Of a DNA stretch of 50,640 nucleotides, positions 42,538 through 50,640 are shown piece by piece. The stretch covers positions 1-50,640 of the forward strand of contig CAYLJJ010000043.1 in the NCBI GenBank assembly GCA_964384025.1. The letters are read 5' to 3'. Under the pieces are notes generated by a model. The model saw only the letters and a list, made by a program, of their open reading frames with translations, made no database searches and was not told the origin of the DNA. The stretch comes from CAYLJJ01 sp964384025 (GTDB lineage: Bacteria > Myxococcota_A > Bradymonadia > UBA7976 > UBA1532). The position numbers were made by a program, and so were the translations under genes. How positions within the stretch are numbered: the first letter of the stretch is position 1; each line of letters starts with the position of its first letter.

Positions 42538-44448
42538 ATGAAGAGAGGATCCTGGACACTCGCCCTGCTCCTGCTCTCGAATTTGGGCTGTAGTGATCTC
42601 TTAGAAGAGTTCTTGACTGGTCCCCGAGCGCTCTCTGATGAGGACAGTTTCCAGTACTTGCGCAAAGACCGCAGCGCGGCCCCTGAAGCTGATATTCAGG
42701 CGGTAAAGGCGGCCATCGATCAAGAGGTTGCTCAAGCTCAAGGAGATGAGTCTCCACAAGCAGATGATGGGGTGATCGCGTTGATGCGTCGCAGCGCCCA
42801 AAATCGTTTAGAGATAGACGAGTCTAAGTTTCAACGTATCGACATCCTCAAATATGGAGGCAATTCAAATCACCTGAAGTCTCGTTGTAGCTTTGATTTT
42901 GATCCTGGAGCGCTCCAACACAACGACTATATGATCCCCAATGTCAAGAAGATCCCAGTGAGAGATCAAGGAGGTAGAGGAACCTGTGCAGCTTTTGCGG
43001 GCATCGGGAGCATCGAGTATAACGCCCTTCAGGGTGTAGCTTCAGGCTGGTCCACCCTCGATCTTTCAGAGCAGCGTTTCTATTGGCTATCCAAACCTGA
43101 GTGCCAGGGATCTTCAGGATGTGAGTGTCCAGGCTGCGATGAAGGGAGCTGGTACGGGAGCGGTTTTGATGCCTCCGCCTCTGCGCAACTTCAAGATATT
43201 CCATTAGAGAGTGACTGTCCCTATAACCGCCAGATGGGTAAAAACGACACCCAATATCCTCAACTTAAGAGCTGTGAAAAAGGAGCGCTCAAGGTTAAAG
43301 AGGTCTATTCTTGGTGCGGTCTCGATGATCTGGTGGATCTGCTTGAGCGGGGCTATGCGGTGCCCTATGCCAGCCCCCTTTCAGGGAATTGGGAGATGAA
43401 CAACGGTCTGATTACCCTGCGAGACTTTAAGGGCAGCGGAGATACTGTTCATGCTGGAGGCCACGCATATATGATTGTGGGTTATAAACGCCTCCCCGAT
43501 ATGCCTGATGAGGGAGGGATGTGCTTTTATATCAAGAACTCATGGGGGAGTGGTTGGGGAGTTGGAGGCTACTCCTGTATGACCCCAGCCTGGATGAAAG
43601 AGGTTACCTATGATGGTTTTCTCTCTATGCCCCAGCCTGTGGTCACCCAGTTTGAAGCACACCCTGAGCTCTTTGAAGGCTCAATCCCTAATAACGATGA
43701 GGCTGAGGATCAGAGCGATCCAGATGTTCCCAACGAGGAGGATGATGGAGACAAGCTGGATCCCGAACCTGAACCCGATCCTGAACCTGAACCTCCCAGC
43801 GAAGCAGAGTATGTTGAAGCACAAATCTATGGCCCTAATGAGAGCTACTACAGGGTAGAGGTCGCCGAACGAGAAGAGGAGCTTTGGGTTCGTGGAATTC
43901 TACGGAGTAAAGAGGGAAACTCTACTCCAGTCTTGACTGAGAAACGTGGGAATCGACTCTTTTACGATGATGATGAGGTTGGACATTGGGATGGTCAGGT
44001 GTTGAGACTCTGTAGCGCAGAATGGGGATATCTTTGTTCACTGCGTTATCGAAAAAGCAACAAACAGATGTATCTACAGTTTCGTGATGATGATTTGCGC
44101 AGCGTCAAAGAGAAGGAGACCGCGAAGCATAAGGGGAGTTGGTGGGAGATCCCCCTGGGTGCTCATAACTATGGGGTCTTCATTCCCAATATCGATGATC
44201 CCAGCTTTATCCTGAACCCTAAGACCTATCTCAAGATCAACGATCAGATCTCTCGATTTTCCCTCAGCTTTGGCTCTCTCCAAGATCCCAGCTTCGATAT
44301 TAAACTCATGGGGCAGAAGGTGGGAGAGTTGAAGACCCTCGATCCTTTAAAGAGCAGCCTCTGCTCAGGAGAGTTTGCTCAAACTTGTCAGATCTATGCT
44401 CGGGATAAACTACACATTTTGCCTCGGAACCGACGCAAAGATCGCTGA
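42538..44448 (+). CDS. Papain-family (C1) cysteine protease lipoprotein
   Basis: A 636-residue lipoprotein (lipobox LGC in LLLLSNLGC). After a pro-region (about 20-120) the peptidase C1 core shows the oxyanion Gln144 and nucleophile Cys150 in RDQGGRGTCAAFAG, His309 in GGHAYMIVGY, and Asn334 in IKNSWGSGWG, so it should be active. A Cys-rich loop, CQGSSGCECPGC, is inserted after the first core helix. An acidic Pro/Glu/Asp linker (DPEPEPDPEPEP) joins a C-terminal region of about 200 residues of beta character that I do not recognise. AGGAGA precedes the ATG. Probably a surface or periplasmic protease used in predation or maturation; this is inference from lifestyle only. Confidence 0.9.
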   Translation: MKRGSWTLALLLLSNLGCSDLLEEFLTGPRALSDEDSFQYLRKDRSAAPEADIQAVKAAIDQEVAQAQGDESPQADDGVIALMRRSAQNRLEIDESKFQRIDILKYGGNSNHLKSRCSFDFDPGALQHNDYMIPNVKKIPVRDQGGRGTCAAFAGIGSIEYNALQGVASGWSTLDLSEQRFYWLSKPECQGSSGCECPGCDEGSWYGSGFDASASAQLQDIPLESDCPYNRQMGKNDTQYPQLKSCEKGALKVKEVYSWCGLDDLVDLLERGYAVPYASPLSGNWEMNNGLITLRDFKGSGDTVHAGGHAYMIVGYKRLPDMPDEGGMCFYIKNSWGSGWGVGGYSCMTPAWMKEVTYDGFLSMPQPVVTQFEAHPELFEGSIPNNDEAEDQSDPDVPNEEDDGDKLDPEPEPDPEPEPPSEAEYVEAQIYGPNESYYRVEVAEREEELWVRGILRSKEGNSTPVLTEKRGNRLFYDDDEVGHWDGQVLRLCSAEWGYLCSLRYRKSNKQMYLQFRDDDLRSVKEKETAKHKGSWWEIPLGAHNYGVFIPNIDDPSFILNPKTYLKINDQISRFSLSFGSLQDPSFDIKLMGQKVGELKTLDPLKSSLCSGEFAQTCQIYARDKLHILPRNRRKDR

Positions 44449-44581
44449 GCTTAAAAAAACATCCTATTGTGCTGATCGAGGGCAGGACAGATCCTATCGA
44501 AAAATCTTTCTTATCAGGGCTTTAGCCTCGACCTACTGGCTGCGCTCTGTTAAAGTCGATTGTTTTATTCAGGTGAAAACT

Positions 44582-46075
44582 ATGCGTTGTTCGCTTCCTT
44601 TCCTCGCGCTGCTCCTCCTCGCCTGCCACTCTGAGGAACTGAGTCAAGCCTCTGAGGAGAAGCCTGCGCTCGTTCTCCCTGAGTTGGATCAGAAGGCCGA
44701 TTTTGCCCAGACCGTAGCTCTCAAGGGGACGCTGGCGTGGGAGCTGGGATATTCAGACGAGTTTACTCAGCACTTTGAGTTTCACCGCTACAGCCTAGAG
44801 ATCAGTCAAGCTGCCCCCTTCCGCTTGGAGATCACCCAAGCAGGCACCAGCCGCAGCCTTGACACCAGCCTCTTCCTCTTTGGACCGCGCAGATCAGAGG
44901 AGCAGGCAGGTCCATTGATCGCCCAAGATGATGACAGCGGCTGGGGGCTTCACGCACGCCTCGATCTGGAGGGACTGGAGCCGGGTGAATATACAGCTGT
45001 GGTGGGTACCGCCACCGCGCTGGGTAGGGGCCAGTATCAACTGCGCCTGAGCTGTAATACGCCTGGCACCTGCACAGACAGCGCAGACTGTTTTGATGAA
45101 GATTTGGGCACCGCCTTGGGCTTGGTGGCAGAGGGCTCTACTCAGGAGGCTGAGGATCTCTCCACTGGGAGCTGTGGTTATGGACCCGCTCCTGAGCAGC
45201 GCTTTCTCTGGGAAGCTCCTGAAGCGGGGGTCTTTGAGTTTGACACCTTCGGTACGAGCTTTGGAACCGTGCTCTATCTGATCGAAGATGATGGCAGCTG
45301 TAACGGTGTAGAGCTGGCGTGTAATAACAACGCAGGGGACGGAAGCTATCAGTCAAAGCTCTCACGGGCATTTGAGATGGGAGAACGAGCGCTGATCATC
45401 TTGGATGGCTATAATCGGCGGAAGGGTGAGTTTCAACTCAACATCAACGGTCCCTGGAGTTCTCCCTCTGATGGTTGTCCAGAACGGATTGAGTTGGAAG
45501 AGGCCACCCAAGTGGGTCAGCGTGCGGTGAGCTACGATAGCGCGCGGCGTTATATGTTCTCTACGCTTGATAACCACGACGGTCAGGTGCAGTGTGTCTA
45601 TAGCGCTGAGTGGCTCAGAACCTCAGGTATCCCCAACCATGAGGTGATGAACACAGAACACACTTGGCCCAAGAGCCGGGGAGCAGACTTCTCCCCTGCC
45701 CGCTCTGATCTACACCACCTTTTTCCAGTCATGAACGAGGTCAACAGCGCCCGCTCCAGTTATCCCTTCGGTGAGGTCTCCGATCCCGTTGAGCGCTATG
45801 GCCCCGCCTCACTGGGTTGGAGCGCTGAGGGGGATTTTCTCTTTGAACCCCGCAGTGAACAAAAGGGAGATGTAGCTCGCGCACTATTCTACTTTGCGAT
45901 CCGCTACAGCTTGAAGATCGATGAGGATGAAGAGGCCGCCATACGCCGCTGGCATCTTCAAGATCCGGTCAGCGGGGCGGAGCAGAGGCGCAATGATGGA
46001 GTTGAGATGCGCCAAGGCAATCGCAACCCCTTTATAGATCATCCTCAGTGGGTCGATTGTGTCAGCGACTTTTGA
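44582..46075 (+). CDS. Endonuclease I (EndA/NucM) lipoprotein with PPC-like domains
   Basis: A 497-residue lipoprotein (lipobox LLAC-H). Two bacterial pre-peptidase-type beta domains occupy residues about 50-150 (LDTSLFLFGPRRSEEQ, AQDDDSGWG, LEPGEYTAVVGTAT) and about 165-300, with Cys pairs. The C-terminus (about 335-497) is endonuclease I, which cuts DNA and RNA non-specifically with Mg2+: catalytic motif NTEHTWPKSRG at about 356, DLHHLFPVMNEVNSARSSYP, and a FIDHPQWV end. E. coli EndA lacks the two N-terminal domains, so this is a lengthened, membrane-tethered version. The signal and lipobox fix the start at 44582; longer upstream frames are not credible. The 131-bp gap to the protease gene shows no recognised signal. 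Confidence 0.9.
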   Translation: MRCSLPFLALLLLACHSEELSQASEEKPALVLPELDQKADFAQTVALKGTLAWELGYSDEFTQHFEFHRYSLEISQAAPFRLEITQAGTSRSLDTSLFLFGPRRSEEQAGPLIAQDDDSGWGLHARLDLEGLEPGEYTAVVGTATALGRGQYQLRLSCNTPGTCTDSADCFDEDLGTALGLVAEGSTQEAEDLSTGSCGYGPAPEQRFLWEAPEAGVFEFDTFGTSFGTVLYLIEDDGSCNGVELACNNNAGDGSYQSKLSRAFEMGERALIILDGYNRRKGEFQLNINGPWSSPSDGCPERIELEEATQVGQRAVSYDSARRYMFSTLDNHDGQVQCVYSAEWLRTSGIPNHEVMNTEHTWPKSRGADFSPARSDLHHLFPVMNEVNSARSSYPFGEVSDPVERYGPASLGWSAEGDFLFEPRSEQKGDVARALFYFAIRYSLKIDEDEEAAIRRWHLQDPVSGAEQRRNDGVEMRQGNRNPFIDHPQWVDCVSDF

Positions 46076-46083
46076 GCGCGATC

Positions 46084-47145
46084 ATGCCTCTTGATGCTCT
46101 CCAACACACAGTCCCTTTGGCCCCTTTAACGAGCCTCCAAGTGGGTGGCCCCGCCCGAGACTATATCGAGATCTTCGAACCTCAAGCCCTGGCTGAGCTG
46201 CTGCCTGGGGTAAAAGAGCAGCCTCTGCACATCTTGGGTGGAGGCAGCAACCTCCTGGTCGCTGATGAGGGCTTCGATGGCTTGGTGGTTCGTATCCGAT
46301 CAGCCCATTTTCGACGTGAGGGGGATCGCCTTGACCTGGGCGCGGGTCTCTCTTGGGATCAAGCTGTTCAGGCTGCCATCGCTGAGGGTCTCGCGGGGCT
46401 GGAGTGCCTTTCAGGCATTCCAGGCGATGTGGGGGCGGCCCCTGTACAAAACATCGGGGCTTACGGTCAGGAGTTGGGAGACTCCCTGGAGAGCGTGGAG
46501 GTGATGGATCGTCAGGGGCGACGACAAAGGCTCTCCGCTGAAGCCTGTCGTCTGAGCTACCGCAGCAGCCTCTTTAGGGAGCAGCCGGGTCGCTTCGTGA
46601 TCCTCTCGATCAGGCTTCGGCTGAGCACTAGATCTCTGGTTCAGCCTCAGCACCCCGGGCTTCGAGCGCGCGTTGAGGGCGCTATCAGCCTGGAGCGGCT
46701 GCGAGAGGAGGTCTTGAAGTTGAGGCGCGCAAAGTCGATGCTCCTGGACCCAGAGGATCCCAACTACAGGAGCGCAGGCTCCTTCTTCCTCAACCCCATC
46801 ATCTCTCAGCGCCACTTTGAGGGGCTACAAAAGCGCCTCAAAACCCAGGGTTTTGGCCCTGAGGAGCTGCCCTTCTGGCCACTCCCCAGCGGGGTGAAGC
46901 TCTCCGCTGCTTGGCTGATCCAACAGGCAGGCTTCCCCCCCGGATTCGCTCAAGGCCGTGTGGGGCTCTCCAGCCGTCACTCTTTGGCGTTGATCAATAG
47001 AGGGGGCGCCAGCGCCCAAGAAATCGTCTGTTTCGCTGCCTTCATTCGAAGGAGAGTCCAAGCTCGCTTTGGGTTGAGCTTGAGCCCTGAGCCCATCTTT
47101 TTGGGTTTTAAAGCCCCCGTGCAACATCTGCTGGACGAGGCATAA
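46084..47145 (+). CDS. murB: UDP-N-acetylenolpyruvoylglucosamine reductase (MurB)
   Basis: Second committed step of peptidoglycan precursor synthesis: FAD- and NADPH-dependent reduction of enolpyruvyl-UDP-GlcNAc to UDP-N-acetylmuramate. FAD-binding motifs LHILGGGSNLLVADEG and GIPGDVGAAPVQNIGAYGQE are present, as are YRSSLFR, the substrate loop NYRSAGSFFLNP with its catalytic Ser, and the C-terminal SSRHSLALINRGGASAQEI. Near the end SPEPIFLG corresponds to the usual Glu-containing segment. Length (353) fits the type I enzyme. Nine bases separate it from the endonuclease gene; it precedes a gene with a strong Shine-Dalgarno. It is separated from the usual mur/fts cluster. Start chosen at 46084 since earlier residues overlap the endonuclease gene. 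Confidence 0.96.
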   Translation: MPLDALQHTVPLAPLTSLQVGGPARDYIEIFEPQALAELLPGVKEQPLHILGGGSNLLVADEGFDGLVVRIRSAHFRREGDRLDLGAGLSWDQAVQAAIAEGLAGLECLSGIPGDVGAAPVQNIGAYGQELGDSLESVEVMDRQGRRQRLSAEACRLSYRSSLFREQPGRFVILSIRLRLSTRSLVQPQHPGLRARVEGAISLERLREEVLKLRRAKSMLLDPEDPNYRSAGSFFLNPIISQRHFEGLQKRLKTQGFGPEELPFWPLPSGVKLSAAWLIQQAGFPPGFAQGRVGLSSRHSLALINRGGASAQEIVCFAAFIRRRVQARFGLSLSPEPIFLGFKAPVQHLLDEA

Positions 47146-47159
47146 ATCAAGGAGTTTCT

Positions 47160-48947
47160 ATGATCCGTCCTCTGCTCTTCCTCCTGCTCTTTGCTGGCCT
47201 CGCCCAGGCAGCCCCTTCTCCCTTTACCCAAGCTGAGGCGCTCAAGAATATCCCCAAGGAGGCCCTCTTTCTGGCGGTGATGGAGAACCCCCAAGCTCTC
47301 TTAGAGGGCTTGGCCTATACAACCTTTCGGAACCAGACAAACCAGATCGAGGAGCTGCGCAAAGATGAGGAGTTTCAAGCCTTTCTAAAGTTCAGCTCCC
47401 CTGAGAATTGGCCCGCCTGGGGCATAGATGGTGCCGCTCCAGCGGGCTTGGCGGTATTCGGTCCCAGGCCGATTGGGGTCTTCTTCTTCGGGCTCTCTGA
47501 TGCTGCTCAGGCGGAGAGAGAGCTGATGAAGCTCTTCGCCGCTGAAGGCTCAGAGCTGAAAGCCTCCTCTCTGGGAGCAGGCCGTCTCCTCAGCGCGAAC
47601 CACAGCCTAAACATCGTCATCCGAGATCGGAATCTCTACTTGGTGTTTTCAGATGATCGCGCATATGAGCAGCTGAGCCATCAAATCCTCAACCAGGGAG
47701 AACTAAACTCTGTGTTGACAGTCGCCAGCTTCAAAGAGGCGATCGCTCCCTTGGGCAGATCCTCTATAGCGGCCTATCTCGATCTCCGCGCGCTGCTCAA
47801 CCAGATCTCAGGTGAGTTTCGCATGGGCAAAGAGGAGCTTTTTATTCGTGGCTTGTTGGCTCCCTTTGGAGCCCTGACCGCCCAGGCTACGGTGCAGCCT
47901 GATGGTCTCAGTATTGGCCTCAGCTTAGCGATCCTCAAGGAGACCCTGCCCCGCAAATTCTTCCTCAATGAGCCCAAGGCGCCCGCTCTCTATAGCGCCC
48001 TTGATGGCCCCCCTCTCATGTTGGAGACCATCAGGGTAGATCTCATCGCCATCTGGGAGTTTTTTAATAGTTTGGCGCTGATCACTGGAGACAAACAGGA
48101 GCTCGACTCCATCGATCAAGAGCTTCGTGGATTCCTCGGCCTGGAGATGAAGGAGGCTCTCAGCATCTTCTCTGGCAGCTTCGGCTTTGCTCTTCGAGGG
48201 GATCTCAGCCAAGCGAAGGGCAGCTTCGAACGGGCGTTGAAGGTTTTGGAGGGGGTGATCAGCTTGGGCTTAAAGGATGAGGCCAAGATGCAAGGGCTCT
48301 TAGGCAAGATCATCCAGCATCCCGCGTTGGCGGGGATGCTTAAGGTGGCGGGAGCAGGTTGGAGCGTTCAGCTCCCTGAGGGTCTCAACCTCAACCTGAA
48401 GATCAAAGATAGACAACTGCTGATCGGCAACCACCCCCTCAAGGCTCAGGGAGAGCACACCCTCCTCAAGGGCCTTGCACCTCGCAGTAGGGCTCTGCTC
48501 AGCCGCCTCAAACTCTTTGGCAGCTTCCTCTTTGATTGGCGCCTTCTGGGCCTGATCTCCGCCGATGAGGTTTGGGAGCGAGAGCCCCATGTAATTCCTC
48601 CGTCCATGCAGGAGAACCCTGGATATAGAGCCAAAGCCAAGCAGCTTAACAGCCTTTATAAAGAGGCTGCGGCGCGTGATCGAGCCGAAGAGGCGCTCCA
48701 GATTAAGGAGCGTGACGCCTTCTTCCCCCTCCTGGGACAGCTCGCCCTCAGTGGAGGGATGTCCGAGCGGGGCTTTGAGTTGGGCTTAGAGTGGAGCTGT
48801 GTCCCTGCCAAAGAGTTGATGATCGCCTCCATCCAAGCGATCCAGAAAGCGGAGCAGCAGAACAAGAAACATTGGAAGCGCTATCTAGCTTTTGAACAAA
48901 AGATCAATAAACTCCAAGAGGAGTTAAGGCAGATCGAGGCTCAGTGA
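47160..48947 (+). CDS. Exported DUF3352-like protein of unknown function
   Basis: A 595-residue exported protein (signal MIRPLLFLLLFAGLAQAAPS). Repeated alpha/beta units start with phrases such as ALFLAVMENPQALLEGLAYT, RSSIAAYLDLRALLNQIS and PALYSALDGPPLMLETIRVD; this pattern of 'value, penalty, domain' repeats is seen in DUF3352-type proteins of deltaproteobacteria. The last 90 residues form a long charged helix (LNSLYKEAAARDRAEEALQI, and KINKLQEELRQIEAQ). AAGGAG is seven bases before the ATG. It lies between murB and a membrane-protein gene that overlaps its stop. Function unknown; a link to the cell envelope is guesswork from context. Confidence 0.75.
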   Translation: MIRPLLFLLLFAGLAQAAPSPFTQAEALKNIPKEALFLAVMENPQALLEGLAYTTFRNQTNQIEELRKDEEFQAFLKFSSPENWPAWGIDGAAPAGLAVFGPRPIGVFFFGLSDAAQAERELMKLFAAEGSELKASSLGAGRLLSANHSLNIVIRDRNLYLVFSDDRAYEQLSHQILNQGELNSVLTVASFKEAIAPLGRSSIAAYLDLRALLNQISGEFRMGKEELFIRGLLAPFGALTAQATVQPDGLSIGLSLAILKETLPRKFFLNEPKAPALYSALDGPPLMLETIRVDLIAIWEFFNSLALITGDKQELDSIDQELRGFLGLEMKEALSIFSGSFGFALRGDLSQAKGSFERALKVLEGVISLGLKDEAKMQGLLGKIIQHPALAGMLKVAGAGWSVQLPEGLNLNLKIKDRQLLIGNHPLKAQGEHTLLKGLAPRSRALLSRLKLFGSFLFDWRLLGLISADEVWEREPHVIPPSMQENPGYRAKAKQLNSLYKEAAARDRAEEALQIKERDAFFPLLGQLALSGGMSERGFELGLEWSCVPAKELMIASIQAIQKAEQQNKKHWKRYLAFEQKINKLQEELRQIEAQ

Positions 48948-49819
48948 GTATGGCCCGTATGCAGAGCCTCTATTATAAAGCTTCAGGACGCTTCTCCCCT
49001 TTGGCGCTGATTTTGGTGCCCCTCTCTGGGCTCCTGGCGGCGCTTCTCTTGGGGAGCACCTATGCCTATATCGCGGTCTACAACCCCCTGATCTATATCA
49101 CGATCCTGGCCACCATCGGCTACGGGGTGGGGCAGGGCTTTGCTCTGGCGATAGGAGCTCGGATAGGAAAGCTGCGCTCCCCTATGGTGATGATCATCTT
49201 GGCGCTCCTTGTCTCAGCGGCCAGCCTCTATATCACCTGGGTGGTCTGGATGCATGCCTTCTTAGCACGGGCAGATCTGGAGATCTGGCCCTTTGAGCCT
49301 GTGCAGCTCTGGGAGCTGATGACCCTAGTGGCGGAGAAGGGTGCTTGGAGCATCAAGAGCCTCACCCCAACAGGGGCGCTTCTCTACACCTTCTGGGGGA
49401 TCGAGGCGCTGGTGATCGTGGGGGGGACCCTGATGATGGCCCTTGGTCAGCCAGGAGAACCTTTCTGTGAGCGTTGTGAACTCTGGATGGAGGAGAATGA
49501 AGGGGCCACGGTGGTTCCAGGTGTCTCTGATCGTGGATCGCTCAGGATGGAGTTGGAGGCAGGGCGCTTTGAAGCTCTGCTCTCTGGAGATCAAAACAAC
49601 CCCTACCTCTCGATCAAGGTTCACTCCTGCCCAGGCTGTAAACGCGTCGGAACCTTAGAGGTTCAGGAGTTGCTTAAGAGCGTCAATAAGAAAGGGGAGG
49701 AGGAGGTTAAAACCAAAGATCTCATCCAACATCTCAAGCTGGAGGAGAGGGGCTTAGAGATGGTTCAGGCTCAGATTCAGGAGAGCTATAAGCCTTTGGA
49801 CAGCGCTCAGCAGGAATGA
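48944..49819 (+). CDS. Membrane protein with C-terminal zinc-ribbon-like cysteine pairs
   Basis: A 291-residue inner-membrane protein with four predicted membrane helices: SPLALILVPLSGLLAALLLG, LIYITILATIGYGVGQGFAL, PMVMIILALLVSAASLYITW, and LLYTFWGIEALVIVGGTLMM. A soluble C-terminal domain (about 180-291) follows, with CERC at about 184 and CPGC at about 229. The two CxxC pairs suggest one bound zinc. The soluble part ends in a charged helix. GTG at 48944 overlaps the stop of the upstream gene (GTGA) and has GAGG five bases before it; ATG at 48950 is the alternative. Not recognised as a named family. Confidence 0.75.
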   Translation: MSMARMQSLYYKASGRFSPLALILVPLSGLLAALLLGSTYAYIAVYNPLIYITILATIGYGVGQGFALAIGARIGKLRSPMVMIILALLVSAASLYITWVVWMHAFLARADLEIWPFEPVQLWELMTLVAEKGAWSIKSLTPTGALLYTFWGIEALVIVGGTLMMALGQPGEPFCERCELWMEENEGATVVPGVSDRGSLRMELEAGRFEALLSGDQNNPYLSIKVHSCPGCKRVGTLEVQELLKSVNKKGEEEVKTKDLIQHLKLEERGLEMVQAQIQESYKPLDSAQQE

Positions 49820-49836
49820 GTGAAGAGCAAGTTTGC

Positions 49837-50640
49837 TCAGGGCGCACAGTAACCCGCCAACTCTACATAGGCGCGGCCACTGGCATCACCGGAGACCTCA
49901 ACCGCGCCTTCCCAATAGGATTTGGCGACATCCATCCTATTGTACATCTCCTGTTCAGGTACTGGCACAGCCAGTTCAAGGTTCAGATCGCCGATCTTTA
50001 CTCTCCATCCAGACGGGTAGACACAGTGTGATTCTGGACTTGTCCAGCTGCCGGTAGCGGTGATGTTTATCGCTGAAGGATCAATCTCGGTGGTGGTGCA
50101 GCTTGAATCGGTGATGCTCCCACCCAGAAAACCGCTCCCGCCCTCTCCGTGGATGAGAAAGAGCATGATGTCACGACCATCATCGAGGTTGAGCGCAAAC
50201 CAATCCCAACCTCGCTCGGTCGCCGCGCTGAGATCTCCCCATTGATGATCAAACCAGGAGGAGCCCTGAAGTTCACGGCGCTGCCCAGCGATGTTTAAGC
50301 TCCCAGTCGCCTCCATATGGGGTCGGCTGTAGTAGTAGGTATAGCCCCCAAACTGATACTCCTGATAGCCATCCCCGTGCTGTAAGACTGCTGGACGCTG
50401 TGTACTCACGGTGAGGTCAAGGCTGATCTCATCGATCTCCATATGTAGGACATCCTCGCCTCCTCCTCCTATCGCCGAGTGAGGGCCAAGTTGAAACGCG
50501 AAGCCATCTTCGCGGATGTCGGGGTTGCCAAAGCTGAATTTCGCCTTGTGGTGATACCTCCCTGAGGTGATCTCGGTGAGCGCGACGTTCGCGAGCTGGG
50601 CACGCGACGAGCCGCTGCCAAAGAGAAAGAAGGTGATTTG
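49837..50640 (-). CDS. CrtC/AttH-type lipocalin-fold protein (5' end cut by window)
   Basis: Reading frame open to the right edge of the window, so the N-terminus is missing; 267 residues are visible. The sequence is typical of the secreted-hydrolase/carotenoid 1,2-hydratase (AttH, COG5621) family: TFFLFGSGSSRAQLANVALT, the Trp/His motif GSSWFDHQWGDLS, and the catalytic-domain strand GWDWFALNLDDGRDIMLFLI. Both lipocalin halves appear, and a C-terminal YVELAGYCAP. Known members hydrate carotenoids, but many are secreted proteins with no proven substrate. A shorter frame from the ATG at 50442 would lose about 66 residues that match the family, so I extend to the edge. It faces the membrane-protein gene. 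Confidence 0.88.
   Translation of the reverse strand, partial: QITFFLFGSGSSRAQLANVALTEITSGRYHHKAKFSFGNPDIREDGFAFQLGPHSAIGGGGEDVLHMEIDEISLDLTVSTQRPAVLQHGDGYQEYQFGGYTYYYSRPHMEATGSLNIAGQRRELQGSSWFDHQWGDLSAATERGWDWFALNLDDGRDIMLFLIHGEGGSGFLGGSITDSSCTTTEIDPSAINITATGSWTSPESHCVYPSGWRVKIGDLNLELAVPVPEQEMYNRMDVAKSYWEGAVEVSGDASGRAYVELAGYCAP

Noticed and set aside
1..50640. CRISPR arrays, tRNA and rRNA genes
   Set aside because: I found no regularly spaced direct repeats of CRISPR type, no cloverleaf with a T-loop, and no rRNA signature on either strand by eye.

Overview
The window looks like chromosomal DNA of a free-living Gram-negative bacterium of the Myxococcota/Bradymonadota ('deltaproteobacterial') type. 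This is inferred from style: a very large share of predicted lipoproteins, beta-propeller, TPR and Ig-like secreted proteins, a GspC-like PDZ protein, a Gly-rich Cys-rich lipoprotein, a multiheme cytochrome, and a sigma factor beside a membrane-anchored TPR protein. No rRNA, tRNA or CRISPR was recognised. Most genes are GC-rich; 1-4111 is visibly more AT-rich and may be acquired.

Layout. 1-1039 holds no convincing gene but carries an IS remnant (64-255) and small palindromic repeats. 1040-4111 is a propeller/Y_Y_Y/GGDEF protein. 4173-7225 (minus) encodes a BtuF-like lipoprotein and a PQQ-propeller/FGE-like lipoprotein. 7479-9671 (plus) holds a GspC-like PDZ protein and a histidine kinase, followed on the minus strand by a lycopene-cyclase-like membrane protein and DnaK. 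12631-16045 (minus) is a translationally coupled trio: LarA-like enzyme, TPR lipoprotein, LolB/DUF4292-like lipoprotein.

16152-25313 (plus) is the most interesting region, a candidate RiPP (ribosomally made, modified peptide) operon. In order it has a PqqD-like leader-binding protein, a 2251-residue repeat lipoprotein with FG-GAP repeats, a 52-residue precursor-like peptide at 23294-23452 (YxxP leader motif, four cysteines and a terminal serine), an HprK-like kinase, and a radical SAM/SPASM enzyme with all ten expected cysteines. A C9 tract lies between this operon and divergent larA. A reasonable model is that PqqD presents the peptide leader to the SPASM enzyme, which modifies the Cys-rich core, and that the kinase phosphorylates the C-terminal Ser as in paeninodin-type lasso peptides. 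The role of the giant lipoprotein is unknown.

25563-28222 couples dihydrofolate reductase to an eight-motif cytochrome c with HEAT/TPR-like tail. 29177-32435 is an operon of two tandem GNAT acetyltransferases, an NhaC-type antiporter and a Crp/Fnr regulator, all overlapping or nearly so. 32846-34608 (minus) has a FadL-like porin and a Gly/Cys-rich lipoprotein. 34796-39067 (minus) is a thioester-containing alpha-2-macroglobulin with a very basic insert, divergent from an outer-membrane-like protein, an ECF-type sigma factor and a TPR partner (39231-41956). 41960-50640 holds a response regulator, a papain-like lipoprotein, an endonuclease I lipoprotein, MurB, two envelope proteins of unknown function, and a CrtC/AttH-like protein cut by the window end.
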